Positions 50,910 to 59,607 of a stretch of 64,000 nt of DNA are shown piece after piece. Location: the NCBI RefSeq assembly GCF_021044795.1, contig NZ_JAJNOP010000009.1, one strand, 5' to 3'. The DNA comes from Acidaminococcus hominis. Lineage in GTDB: Bacteria > Bacillota > Negativicutes > Acidaminococcales > Acidaminococcaceae. A program made the translations under genes and the position numbers. Under the pieces are notes generated by a model, which ran no database searches, was not told where the DNA came from, and worked only from the letters and a program-made list of their open reading frames with translations. Position 1 is the first letter of the stretch. Each line of letters begins with the position of its first letter.

Positions 50910-52268
50910 TTATTGTCCTTCCTTTTTCTCCTGTATCTCCTGAGCCGTGGATACCACGGTACCATCTGCCACATGGGTAACCAGCCGGCTGCCCGGCTCT
51001 ACCTGGGAGATGGACCGGATAACCTGGCCCTTGTCAGTTTCAGTTAACGAGTAGCCCCGCTGGAGCACCGCATAAGGGCTCAGGGCTTCCAGCTTGGAAC
51101 TTACCACTTCCCACCGGTGCTGCCGGATTTCCAGGGCTTGTTTGGCCGAAGCCTGGAGCCGCTGGAGCAGCATATCAAGCTGCTGGCTCTGGTCTTCCCA
51201 CAGCCGCTCCGGTTCCCGCAAGGTCCAGGAGCTTTGCAGCCGTTCCAGCTGCCGGCTTTTGTTTTCCCACAGCCGTTCCGGCCGGGTAAACACCCAGGAA
51301 GCAACGGCCCGTTCCAGCCGCTCCTGCTGGTCTTTCAGCAGTCCCTCCGGATGGCGCAGCACCCGGGACTGGGCAGCCCGCAGAAATCTGTTTTCCCACT
51401 GGTCCAGGGCACTGGTGACCTGGCGTTCCAGACGTCTGGTCAGGTTCTGGAGCTTTTCCCGGTCCCCGGTGCGTTCCGGCACCGCCAGCTCTGCTGCTGC
51501 AGACGGGGTGGGCGCCCTAAGGTCCGCGGCAAAGTCACTGAGGGTAAAGTCAATTTCGTGGCCCACTGCGGAAACCACAGGAATCTGGGAGGCCGCAATG
51601 GCCCGGACCACCCGCTCGTCGTTAAAGGCCCACAGGTCTTCCATGGACCCGCCGCCCCGGCCCACAATCAATACGTCGGCCAGTTTGTGCCGGTTCATGA
51701 AGCGGATGCCCCGGACAATTTCTTCGGGGGCTTCCGTACCCTGGACCTTTACCGGGTAAAGCCGGATTTTGACCCCCGGGTCCCGGCGGCCGGCTACGTT
51801 GATAATATCCCGGACCGCTGCTCCAGCAGAGGAGGTAATGACCCCCACCACTTCCGGATGGGCCGGCAGGGGGCGCTTTTTCTCCGGGTCAAACAGACCT
51901 TCGGCGGAAAGCTTCTGCTTTAATTCCTCAAAGGCTGCCATCAGATTGCCAGCCCCCAGGGGCATCAGCATATCTACGTAAAATTGGTAGACCCCGTCCC
52001 GTTCGTATAGGTCAATGCGGCCAACGCCCATGACCTGATCCCCGTTTTTGGGCAGGGCCTTCAGACGCCGGGCAGCCCCGGCAAACATCACGGCCTTTAA
52101 AAGGCCCCGGTCGTCTTTTAAATTGAAATAACAGTGGCCGGAAGGATACTGGCGGAAGTTGGACACTTCCCCCTGAATCTGGAGATTGGCAAATTCCGGT
52201 TCCTCATGGATCAGACCTTTGACAATCTTGTTGACTTCCGTAACTGTATAGATTTTGCCAAAAATCAT
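50910..52268 (-). CDS. xseA: Exodeoxyribonuclease VII large subunit
   Basis: XseA is the catalytic subunit of exonuclease VII. The 452-residue protein has an N-terminal OB fold (IQGEVSNFRQYPSGHCYFNLKDD), the catalytic core (VVGVITSSAGAAVRDII, VGRGGGSMEDLWAFND, SAVGHEIDFTLSDFAADLRAPTPS) and a long C-terminal coiled coil. The coil carries repeats of the type RPERLWENKSRQLERLQ. The ATG at 52268 overlaps the upstream stop as ATGA, with an AAAGGAGGG site; earlier openings lie in the neighbour gene. Confidence 0.97.
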   Translation of the reverse strand: MIFGKIYTVTEVNKIVKGLIHEEPEFANLQIQGEVSNFRQYPSGHCYFNLKDDRGLLKAVMFAGAARRLKALPKNGDQVMGVGRIDLYERDGVYQFYVDMLMPLGAGNLMAAFEELKQKLSAEGLFDPEKKRPLPAHPEVVGVITSSAGAAVRDIINVAGRRDPGVKIRLYPVKVQGTEAPEEIVRGIRFMNRHKLADVLIVGRGGGSMEDLWAFNDERVVRAIAASQIPVVSAVGHEIDFTLSDFAADLRAPTPSAAAELAVPERTGDREKLQNLTRRLERQVTSALDQWENRFLRAAQSRVLRHPEGLLKDQQERLERAVASWVFTRPERLWENKSRQLERLQSSWTLREPERLWEDQSQQLDMLLQRLQASAKQALEIRQHRWEVVSSKLEALSPYAVLQRGYSLTETDKGQVIRSISQVEPGSRLVTHVADGTVVSTAQEIQEKKEGQ

Positions 52269-53221
52269 GGCTTCCGTCCCTCCTTTTGGGCCGTATACCA
52301 AGCGGTGCCCACGGCACCGTCCACACTATAGCGGGGCTCCGGCGCCCACAGCTGGCAGCCTTGTTTGGTCAAGGCGCTGCCCACCTGCCGGCGGATTTCC
52401 CCGTTGGCGCTGACCCCGCCGGCCAGAAGTACCTTGGTTACGTTGTACTTCCCGCACAAATAGCCCAGCACCTTGCCAAGGCCCTGGCCAATGGCCGTTT
52501 CCACTCCCAGGGCCAGCTCCGCCGGGTCTGCCCCCTGCTGGGCAGCCCTAAGGGCCTTGGTGCAGGGACCGGACAGGCTCAGCTGGGACTCCTTGGTCCA
52601 AACGGGCAGCGGATAGGCCTTAGCCGCCGTTTCGGCCAGCTTTTCCAGGGCAGCACCGGCGGGAAAGGCAAGGCCCAGGGCCACCCCCACCCGGTCAATG
52701 AACTGACCGGCGTGCAGGTCAATGCTGGTGCCCTCCGGGGTCAGCCGCACTTCCCCTTCCGGGGTCTTTTCGGCCAGGAGCATATCCGTGGTTCCCCCGG
52801 AAATATGCACCAGCAGGAACCGTTCCGGAGCCTCCTGCCCCACGGACCACAGGCCGGCATACATATGGTTATGCTGGTGGGTAGTGGTATAAAGGGGCAG
52901 TCCCAGCAGATGGGCCAGGCTTCTGGCGGTTCCCAAGCCTGCCAGAAAGGCCGGCATATAGGATTCTTCCAGCGGCCGGGGTCTTTCCGAGACTCCGATC
53001 GCTTTAAGAGATATGCCGGCCAGATTGATTTTTTCAATTAATTCAGGAAGGTTGCGGGTATGCTGAAAGACCATTTCCGATTGGGCGAGCCCCCGTCTGC
53101 CGGGTTTTACCTTCAGCAGCCGGCGCTCATCGGCAAGCAGCTTTCCTTCCAGGCTGAGAACAGCCACAGAAGTGGTATAACAGCTGGTATCTATACCCAG
53201 CACGGCTTCCTCAGGCACCAT
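52265..53221 (-). CDS. TsaD/Kae1-family paralogue (peptidase M22-like)
   Basis: This 318-residue ASKHA-fold protein has the TsaD-type N-terminus VLGIDTSCYTTSVAVL, HTRNLPELI, a metal-site-like TTHQHNHMYAGLW, the phosphate loops HISGGTTDML and LAGGVSANGEIR. True TsaD makes the t6A37 tRNA modification. This copy is shorter and sits between nusB and xseA, a location seen for a second TsaD-like protein in some Firmicutes. The main tsaD is not in this window, so I call it a paralogue and leave function open. Confidence 0.82.
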   Translation of the reverse strand: MVPEEAVLGIDTSCYTTSVAVLSLEGKLLADERRLLKVKPGRRGLAQSEMVFQHTRNLPELIEKINLAGISLKAIGVSERPRPLEESYMPAFLAGLGTARSLAHLLGLPLYTTTHQHNHMYAGLWSVGQEAPERFLLVHISGGTTDMLLAEKTPEGEVRLTPEGTSIDLHAGQFIDRVGVALGLAFPAGAALEKLAETAAKAYPLPVWTKESQLSLSGPCTKALRAAQQGADPAELALGVETAIGQGLGKVLGYLCGKYNVTKVLLAGGVSANGEIRRQVGSALTKQGCQLWAPEPRYSVDGAVGTAWYTAQKEGRKP

Positions 53222-53639
53222 GTTTTTTCACCAGGTGTCCCAACAGGCCGTTGATAAAGGACGGGGAATCATCTCCGCCGTAGGCTTTGGCCAGTTCCAC
53301 AGCCTCGTTGATGGCCACTGCGGCCGGTACGGGCTCCGGAGCATAGAGGATTTCATAAGCGGCAATCCGCAGCAGGTTCCGGTCAATGGCGCTCATGCGC
53401 TCCACTTTCCAGTTCCCGGACAGGGATTCCAGCTCTGCATCAATGGCAGCCTGATTTTTTTCCGTGCCTTCCACCAGGGCCAGGGCATAGGCTCTGTCCT
53501 TCTTGCCTACCTTGGCAAATTCTTCTTCAGTGGCCAAGGAAGCCACGGTTTCGGCTGCGGTTTGTTCTGTCTTCTCCTGGTCAAAATCCAGGGCAAATAA
53601 ACTCTTTAAGGCAATGGTACGTGCGTCTCTTCTGCTCAT
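53211..53639 (-). CDS. nusB: Transcription antitermination factor NusB
   Basis: NusB works with NusE in rRNA antitermination. The 142-residue all-helical protein shows SRRDARTIALKSLFALDF, MSAIDRNLLRIAAYEILY, and VAINEAVELAKAYGGDDSPSFINGLL. It overlaps the TsaD-like gene by 11 bp and is 26 bp after the DUF2273 gene. Confidence 0.97.
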   Translation of the reverse strand: MSRRDARTIALKSLFALDFDQEKTEQTAAETVASLATEEEFAKVGKKDRAYALALVEGTEKNQAAIDAELESLSGNWKVERMSAIDRNLLRIAAYEILYAPEPVPAAVAINEAVELAKAYGGDDSPSFINGLLGHLVKKHGA

Positions 53640-53665
53640 TTCTTTCTCTCCGGTTCTTTTCTATT

Positions 53666-53890
53666 CTATTTGCGATAGGGCGGCAGCAGGTTATCCAGCA
53701 AATCCACCAGATCCTCGCCTTCGTCCATTTTGTTTCCAATATAAAATCCCAGGCCGATACAAAACAATAAAAATACCGCCCGGAAAAATCCCAACAGGAT
53801 GAATAATACGCCTACCACCAGTCCGGTGAAAGCGCAAATAATCCGCCAGCGGGAGGTTTCAAACAATTTTTTCAGGATTTCCTGCCACAT
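53666..53890 (-). CDS. DUF2273 small membrane protein
   Basis: A 74-residue protein with two hydrophobic helices (about 17-35 and 38-50, IICAFTGLVVGVLFILLGF) and an acidic tail (DEGEDLVDLLDNLLPPYRK), typical of DUF2273. It regularly accompanies AmaP and Asp23 and is presumed to be part of the same membrane-associated complex. Confidence 0.9.
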   Translation of the reverse strand: MWQEILKKLFETSRWRIICAFTGLVVGVLFILLGFFRAVFLLFCIGLGFYIGNKMDEGEDLVDLLDNLLPPYRK

Positions 53891-53900
53891 AGTGAACCCC

Positions 53901-54422
53901 CTATTCCTTCGCCTTGATATGCTTAAAATAGAGTGCTACATCGGCCACATCCACGCCGATTACATTCTTGATGTTCTTTTTGACGGTGCGCTTCACTTCG
54001 TCGGTGGTATCGGGAATGTTGATGCCCGGCTCAATGGAAGCGTTGATCCGCACATTCAGCTGGTTATCCTTGGCCATCTTGACCCGGACCTTGGCGCCGA
54101 ACACCCCGTACACATCATTGGTAAAGCCGGCAATGTAGTCTTCCATGGCTCCTTGGCTCACATGGATGACCCCTTCCCGGTCGTTTTCAAAGGTCAGGTC
54201 GTTGCTGCCGCCGGGGCTCCAGCTGGCCACAATCAGGCGGATGCTCACCAAAAACAGCACCAGGCCGCCCACCGTATACTCAATGCGGCCCGGCACCTGG
54301 GCGGCAAAATCCATCAGGTCCGCCACGGGAATCCCGTTGACGCTGACCACCACCACCAAAACGGCCACTACGGCCATAATGCAGGTATAAAGGGTTAAGA
54401 TAATCCGATCCAGTATGCTCAT
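53901..54422 (-). CDS. amaP: Alkaline shock response membrane anchor protein
   Basis: AmaP anchors Asp23 to the membrane. The 173-residue protein has two N-terminal transmembrane helices (about 5-27 and 50-68) and a C-terminal DUF322-like domain (GVIHVSQGAMEDYIAGFTNDV, YGVFGAKVRV). It overlaps the asp23 stop by 4 bp. Confidence 0.9.
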   Translation of the reverse strand: MSILDRIILTLYTCIMAVVAVLVVVVSVNGIPVADLMDFAAQVPGRIEYTVGGLVLFLVSIRLIVASWSPGGSNDLTFENDREGVIHVSQGAMEDYIAGFTNDVYGVFGAKVRVKMAKDNQLNVRINASIEPGINIPDTTDEVKRTVKKNIKNVIGVDVADVALYFKHIKAKE

Positions 54423-55033
54423 GGTTCTACCTCCGGAGTCCCGCCTTCAGCAGTTTTGGCCTTTTCTGTTTCGGGAGTGGCAGCTGCCTGGGGCGCTGGG
54501 GCTTCCTGCTGGGGAGCCGGTGCCTCAGTACTATTTTCTTTGGCTGCCCCTTCTGCGGACTCCGGCAGGGCTGCCGGCTCAGCAGGAGGTTCTTCCCACT
54601 TCTTTACCAGTTCATCTGTATAATCCTTGTCGGAGAACGGCTTTTCTTCTTTCTTGCGGACCCCTTCCACATGGACGTCCACGCCGGTGACTTCATAGCC
54701 GGTCATGTTTTCCACGGCCTCTTTGACCTTTTCCTGAAGCTTAATGGCCACATCGGGAATGTTGTAGCCATAGGTAATGATCACATGGACTTCCACCCGG
54801 ACGGTATGCCCTTCCGTATAGACCTTGATGCCCTTGGAAAAGTTCTGCTTGCCCAGCATATCCGTAAGCCCTTCCCGGATACCGCCGCTCATGCCGTAGA
54901 CTCCGGTGACCTCGGAAGCCGCCAGTCCTGCCACAATGCTCAGAACCTCGTCGGCTACCTTGATGGCACCCATATCCTCCTGGTCCGGATCCCCATCAAT
55001 GGGGGGCGTTAGATTTTCATTTTCTTCGTTCAT
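54419..55033 (-). CDS. Asp23/Gls24 family envelope stress protein
   Basis: This 204-residue protein has an Asp23 (DUF322) core at about 20-125 (IKVADEVLSIVAGLAASEVTGVYGM, VHVIITYGYNIPDVAIKLQEKVKEAV, VTGVDVHVEGV) and a low-complexity C-terminal tail rich in Pro, Ala and Glu. Asp23 proteins form membrane-attached polymers with AmaP during cell-wall stress. The gene heads the long run down to recN. An extended -10 (TGTTATAAT, at 55079-55087) lies about 50 bp upstream. Confidence 0.93.
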   Translation of the reverse strand: MNEENENLTPPIDGDPDQEDMGAIKVADEVLSIVAGLAASEVTGVYGMSGGIREGLTDMLGKQNFSKGIKVYTEGHTVRVEVHVIITYGYNIPDVAIKLQEKVKEAVENMTGYEVTGVDVHVEGVRKKEEKPFSDKDYTDELVKKWEEPPAEPAALPESAEGAAKENSTEAPAPQQEAPAPQAAATPETEKAKTAEGGTPEVEP

Positions 55034-55576
55034 AGGACCTTCTCCTCAAACGCAAGTTTATACATTTCTAATCCCTTTATTATAACAAATCATTCCAATA
55101 TATGATAGTCAATATAGGTAATTTTGCCTTGGTTGACCTATGCCGTGCCTGGCAGCGTGGGATTCCGGGGTCAGCAGGAAAATGCGGTTTCCCGGCTGTT
55201 GGAAGAAGGGCGTAGGTTCCCCAGCCTGAAAAAGGATACATTGTGTAGCTGGAAGCGTTCTGCACCACCACGCCCATTGCCTATAGTATAACAAACGAAC
55301 ATATGTTCTTTCAATATGCAAATTTCGTAAAAACTAGTTCCTGTTAAATGCAATTGAGGCAAATTTTCTTTGGGTCAGGAGCATAAATTTTCAAGGACTT
55401 GAGGATATTTCTGCCAGAAGGTGTAAATGCTAAAACTTTCAGAGGCGGCTGTATTTTACCTGGTTAAACTGCCCATGCAAGCCTCGCCCGCAAAGGTTCT
55501 CCGTTGCCCATCTGTAAATCACCGGCGCTCCATGCTATAATGGAGATAATTCTGTATATTTCAAAGGAGTTTAGTT
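55034..55576. other. Divergent intergenic region
   Basis: This 540-bp gap lies between divergent asp23 and the MoxR gene. It carries an extended -10 for the minus strand at 55079-55087 and a plus-strand promoter at 55513-55541. Short open frames in the middle show no start signals. I see no RNA gene. Confidence 0.6.
55513..55541 (+). promoter_or_regulatory. Promoter of the MoxR-VWA operon
   Basis: A weak -35 TGTAAA (55513-55518) and a consensus -10 TATAAT (55536-55541) are separated by 17 bp, about 35 bp before the start codon. Confidence 0.7.
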
Positions 55577-56377
55577 ATGAAGGAATTTAAAGGAACCTCT
55601 ACCTATATTGCGTCGGAAGATTTGCTGCGCAGTGTGAATATTGCAGCTGCCCTGGGGAAACCGCTGCTGGTCAAGGGGGAACCCGGCACCGGAAAAACTG
55701 TTCTGGCCGAAGAAGTGGCCAAGGCCCTGGAGCTGCCCCTGTACATTTGGAGCATCAAATCCACCACCAAGGCCCAGGACGGCCTGTACCTGTACGATGC
55801 GGTACAGCGGCTGTACGACAGCCAATTTGGCACAGCCGGCGTGGACGATATCAGCCGCTACATTCATTTGGGCAAACTGGGGGAAGCTTTCCAATCCCAG
55901 AAACAGGCGGTGCTGCTCATTGACGAAATTGACAAGGCGGACCTGGAGTTCCCCAACGACCTGCTCTGGGAACTGGATAAAATGGAATTTTACATTCCGG
56001 AAACCAAGGAAACGGTGAAAGCCATTCATAAGCCCATTGTCATCATTACCTCCAATGCGGAAAAAGAGCTGCCCGACGCATTCCTGCGCCGCTGCATTTT
56101 CCATTACATTGCCTTCCCGGAGCCGGACACCATGCGGGAAATTGTCCTAGCCAAGTTCCCCACCCTGGCAGAAGATCTGCTGGAGAGCGCCACCGCTGCC
56201 TTCTACAAGCTGCGCAAACTGCCGGACATCAACAAAAAGCCCAGCACGGCGGAGCTGCTGGACTGGATCCAGGCCCTGCTCATCGGCGGCGTGCCGGCAG
56301 ACAAACTGAATGAGAAGCTGCCCTACATTGGCGTACTGCTGAAGAAAACCGAGGACCTTCAAAGGGCGGGGTACTGA
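55577..56377 (+). CDS. MoxR-type AAA+ ATPase
   Basis: This 266-residue AAA+ protein has Walker A GEPGTGKT (about 34-41), Walker B VLLIDEIDKAD, sensor 1 IVIITSNAEKELPDAF and an arginine-finger-type RRCIF. MoxR ATPases act with VWA proteins as chaperones that mature or insert cofactors into enzymes. The partner lies 1 bp downstream. The target enzyme is not encoded nearby. Confidence 0.93.
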   Translation: MKEFKGTSTYIASEDLLRSVNIAAALGKPLLVKGEPGTGKTVLAEEVAKALELPLYIWSIKSTTKAQDGLYLYDAVQRLYDSQFGTAGVDDISRYIHLGKLGEAFQSQKQAVLLIDEIDKADLEFPNDLLWELDKMEFYIPETKETVKAIHKPIVIITSNAEKELPDAFLRRCIFHYIAFPEPDTMREIVLAKFPTLAEDLLESATAAFYKLRKLPDINKKPSTAELLDWIQALLIGGVPADKLNEKLPYIGVLLKKTEDLQRAGY

Positions 56378-56378
56378 T

Positions 56379-57578
56379 ATGTTTACGGACTTCTTTTACC
56401 AGCTGCGGTCTTATGGTGTCAAAGTAAGTCTGATTGAATGGGATACGTTTTTGGAGGCTTTGCGCCTGGGACTGCACCAGAACAGCTTTACCGAGTTCTA
56501 TTATCTGGCCCGCACCACCTTAATCAAAAAGGAAACAGATTACGACCGCTTTGACCAGGCTTTTACGGCGTATTTCCAAAATCTGGTGGATTTGGGCATT
56601 ATCCCGGAGGCTTTTGAAAAGTGGCTGGAAAAAGCTGCCCCCGCCACGCCCTACAACAAGGAAGAAGTGGACCGGATCTGGAACCAATTTACCAAAGAGG
56701 AAATCAATGACCTATTGGAGGAGCGGTTCAAGCTGCAAAAGGAGCAGCACAATGGCGGCACCACCTGGGTGGGTACCGGGGGCCAGACGGCCTTTGGCCA
56801 TTCAGGCTACGCTCCCAAGGGCATCCGGATTATGGGCAAGGGCACCTGGCACAGCGCCTTTTCCATTGCCCAGGAGCGGCATTTCCGGGATTTCCGGGAT
56901 GATACGGTGCTGGACATCCGGCAGTTCCAGGTAGCCCTGCGCAAGCTGCGCCGGCTTTCCAGCCAAAATGAACAGCCCAAGGACGAGCTGGATATTGACG
57001 AAACCATTAAGGCCACCTCCAACCGGGGCGGGCTGCTGGACGTAATCTACAAACGGCCCCGAAAAAACCAGACCCGGCTGCTGCTGCTCATGGACAGCGG
57101 CGGTTCCATGTGGGGGTTTGCGGATTTGTGCCGGCGGCTGTTTCAGGCCGTAACCAAGAACAACCAGTTCAAGGACCTGAAGATTTTCTACTTCCACAAC
57201 ATCTTCTACGACTACCTGTTCACCAAGCCCGACTGCGCCTGGGAAAACCGGATTGACACCGAATGGGTTTTCCACCAGTACAAAAATGGCTACCAGGTAA
57301 TCATCGTAGGCGACGCCCGGATGGGGGAAGAAGAACTCATGGATGTGAACGGCAATATCGACTACATCCAGGGCAACAACCGCCCGGGGATTTCCTGGCT
57401 GGAGGAACTGCTGCAGCTGTACCCCGCCTCCATTTGGCTAAATCCCATGCGAGAAGTGAACTGGCGGTACTACTACACCCTGGCCCAAATCCGCAAGCGG
57501 GTGGATATGTTCCCCATGACCATCAAGGGTCTGGAAGCGTCCATGGATGCCCTGCGGAAAAAAGGTACCCAGGTCTAA
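56379..57578 (+). CDS. VWA domain (CoxE-like) protein
   Basis: This 399-residue protein pairs with the MoxR ATPase. The C-terminal half contains a von Willebrand A domain with a MIDAS-like LLLLMDSGGSMWGF (Asp near 239); the usual DxSxS is DSGGS here. The N-terminal half is helical with YEDLARTT-like sequence and a GHSGYAPKGIRIMGKGTW motif typical of CoxE/YeaD-like proteins. It begins 1 bp after the ATPase stop. A strong terminator follows. Confidence 0.9.
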   Translation: MFTDFFYQLRSYGVKVSLIEWDTFLEALRLGLHQNSFTEFYYLARTTLIKKETDYDRFDQAFTAYFQNLVDLGIIPEAFEKWLEKAAPATPYNKEEVDRIWNQFTKEEINDLLEERFKLQKEQHNGGTTWVGTGGQTAFGHSGYAPKGIRIMGKGTWHSAFSIAQERHFRDFRDDTVLDIRQFQVALRKLRRLSSQNEQPKDELDIDETIKATSNRGGLLDVIYKRPRKNQTRLLLLMDSGGSMWGFADLCRRLFQAVTKNNQFKDLKIFYFHNIFYDYLFTKPDCAWENRIDTEWVFHQYKNGYQVIIVGDARMGEEELMDVNGNIDYIQGNNRPGISWLEELLQLYPASIWLNPMREVNWRYYYTLAQIRKRVDMFPMTIKGLEASMDALRKKGTQV

Positions 57579-57600
57579 ACAAAAAGTTTTCCTATACGCA

Positions 57601-57650
57601 AAAAAGCAGTCTAGCTACAGATTTTCCTGTAGCTGGACTGCTTTTCTTTT
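57601..57650. terminator. Intrinsic terminator
   Basis: AAAAAGCAGTC.AGCTACAG pairs with CTGTAGCT.GACTGCTTTT. It is followed by a T-rich tract and lies between convergent genes. Confidence 0.9.
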
Positions 57651-57673
57651 GGGATTGCTTACATTTTACCAGT

Positions 57674-58387
57674 CTATTTGCTGGTCTTTCCTGTCCCCGT
57701 TTCTTCAGGGGCAGTGCTGCCAAGCCAATGGCCGTAGAGGAAACGATTGAGCATCTCGTCCACGGATTTTTCCATATTTTCGGGGTTCACAGTATGCTGG
57801 AACACCAGCATCACCAGAGAGAAGAAGAAGTTTTCCGTCATCATGGGCAGATTGGCAATGGGTTTGATAAAGCCTGCCGCAATGGCATCATGAAGGATTT
57901 GGCGCAGGGGCATGATTTCTGCTCGCAGCAGCTCGGTGTAGCGCTTTTTCACGGCTACTTCCTGCTCTGAAGGGCCCTTGCCCCAACGGATTTCCACTTT
58001 GTAATCCTGGAGAGTATCATCCCACAACAGGCGCCAGCCCCCCTGCTCGTTGAGCACTTCAAACAGCAGCACGGACCACAGCACTTCCTGCTTGGTAAAG
58101 AATTTGATGCAGGTATAAGCGTACTGGGTCATCTGGTCTTTAAAGGAAGCATTGTCCTTGTAGGCTTTTTCCAAAGAAGCGGAAAATCGTCTGCTTTTTT
58201 CACTAATCAGGGTATAGAACAGGTTTTCCTTGTTTTGGTAATACTTGTATACAGTTCCCTTGCCCGTGTCGGCTATTTTGATGACTTCATCCAGGGTGGC
58301 CTGGGAATAGCCTTTTTTGGAAAAGACCGTTTCCGCCGCCTTCAAGATGCGTTTTTCCTTGGAAAGGGATTGATTGATTTTGACCAT
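57674..58387 (-). CDS. TetR family transcriptional regulator
   Basis: This 237-residue regulator has an N-terminal helix-turn-helix (KRILKAAETVFSKKGYSQATLDEVIKIADTGKGTVYKYYQNKENLF) and a C-terminal ligand domain of unknown specificity. I chose the ATG at 58387, eight bases after GGAG. It follows the AEC transporter gene on the same strand with a 32-bp gap, so it may regulate the transporters and itself. Palindromes at 59475 and 59525 are candidate sites. Confidence 0.93.
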   Translation of the reverse strand: MVKINQSLSKEKRILKAAETVFSKKGYSQATLDEVIKIADTGKGTVYKYYQNKENLFYTLISEKSRRFSASLEKAYKDNASFKDQMTQYAYTCIKFFTKQEVLWSVLLFEVLNEQGGWRLLWDDTLQDYKVEIRWGKGPSEQEVAVKKRYTELLRAEIMPLRQILHDAIAAGFIKPIANLPMMTENFFFSLVMLVFQHTVNPENMEKSVDEMLNRFLYGHWLGSTAPEETGTGKTSK

Positions 58388-58419
58388 ACCGTTCACTCCA
58401 TCATACAAAATATTCCTGC

Positions 58420-59364
58420 TTACAGGAGTCCCATGCTCTGGACCGCCAAAATCCAGAAGAACATGGTAACAAATGAAATTGCTGTAGAAAAGATTACGCA
58501 GTTTCCTGCCAGCTGCCCATCACTGTCCATCTGCTGGGCCATGGCAAAGGACGCCACCGCACAGGGGGTAGCCGCCATGCCGATCAGGGTTGCCAGTTCC
58601 ACGCCTCTAAGGCCCAGGGCAATGGCTACGCCCACCACCAAAAGGGGCGCCAGTACCAGTCTGCTAAAAATGGTAATGACCAAATAGCGGAGTTCTCCCA
58701 ACACCGCCTGGACCGTAAAGGAAATTCCCAGAATCACCAGGGCCAGGGGCGTGGTAGTAGCTGCCATCTGTTTGACGCATTTCACCACCATGGCCGGCAG
58801 GGGAAAGGGCAAAAGTCGGCAGAAAAGGCCCAGGAGAGCGCCTACAATCATGGGATTGGTCAGGACCCCCTTGACCAGCTTTTTGAAGGTCAGGGTGCTT
58901 TTGCCGCCCCGGAAGGTCTCCAGGATAATGACTGCCAGTACATTGTACAGGGGCACCACAAAGGCCGCCAGCAGCATGGGTACGGCTACGGCTTCTGGCC
59001 CATAGATATTTTCTACCAGAGGAACCCCCAAAAGGATAAAATTGCTCCGGTAGATGGCCTGGATCATGGCTCCCCGTTTCTTGTCATCCTTGACGAAATG
59101 GGTTACTACCAGATAGGCCAGAAAAGCCACCGCCAACACGGAGCAGAACCCATAAGCGATAAAGGCCGGGGCCGCCATGGTTTCCGCCTTGGTAAAATAC
59201 ACCGAGGAAAACATGGTGGAGGGCAGGAACAGTCCAAATAAAAGCTTGTTAAACGTGGATACGGATTTGTCCGTAAAATGAAAAGCGTGCCGGGCAAAGA
59301 GTCCCACCAGCATGAAAAGCAGCAAGGGGGCTACGGCATTTAAGGCAACCACAAAATTTCCCAT
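58420..59364 (-). CDS. AEC family transporter (auxin efflux carrier type), copy 1
   Basis: This 314-residue membrane protein has about ten helices and the family motifs LLFMLVGLFARHAF, NKLLFGLFLPSTMFSSVY, IYRSNFILLGVPLVENIYG, TPLALVILGISFTVQAV and AATPCAVASFAMAQQMDSDGQLA. Bacterial members include malate, malonate and other organic-acid permeases. It is closely similar throughout to the second copy at 59608, so the pair arose by duplication. A TetR gene follows. Confidence 0.93.
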   Translation of the reverse strand: MGNFVVALNAVAPLLLFMLVGLFARHAFHFTDKSVSTFNKLLFGLFLPSTMFSSVYFTKAETMAAPAFIAYGFCSVLAVAFLAYLVVTHFVKDDKKRGAMIQAIYRSNFILLGVPLVENIYGPEAVAVPMLLAAFVVPLYNVLAVIILETFRGGKSTLTFKKLVKGVLTNPMIVGALLGLFCRLLPFPLPAMVVKCVKQMAATTTPLALVILGISFTVQAVLGELRYLVITIFSRLVLAPLLVVGVAIALGLRGVELATLIGMAATPCAVASFAMAQQMDSDGQLAGNCVIFSTAISFVTMFFWILAVQSMGLL

Positions 59365-59474
59365 ACGTTAAGCCTCCTTGGCAATTGGTATACACTTCAA
59401 TTTTTAAGATTATCACAAATTCCGAAAAAGGTAAATAATCCCCGGCTTTCCATAGGGATTTTGGGACAATATTT

Positions 59475-59540
59475 GACAGTTTTCTGACTTTTCCTTCTCA
59501 TTTTGTTCAACAAAGGAACTATAGAGTCAGTTTTCTGACT
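59475..59540. promoter_or_regulatory. Palindrome cluster between the AEC genes, candidate TetR operators
   Basis: GACAGTTTTCTGAC (59475-59488) and AGTCAGTTTTCTGACT (59525-59540) are near-identical palindromes 51 bp apart. Between them lies TTTGTTCAACAAA, another palindrome. They are 111-176 bp upstream of AEC copy 1. Confidence 0.5.
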
Positions 59541-59607
59541 GATGAGTCCGGATTTTGCCAAAACCTGCCAGGGAGAAAAGCCAGCCTATTGCCCCCCTCC
59601 AGGAGTC

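Noticed and set aside
55109..55362. Short open frames in the asp23-moxR gap
   Set aside because: They overlap each other in several frames and lack start signals or recognisable composition.
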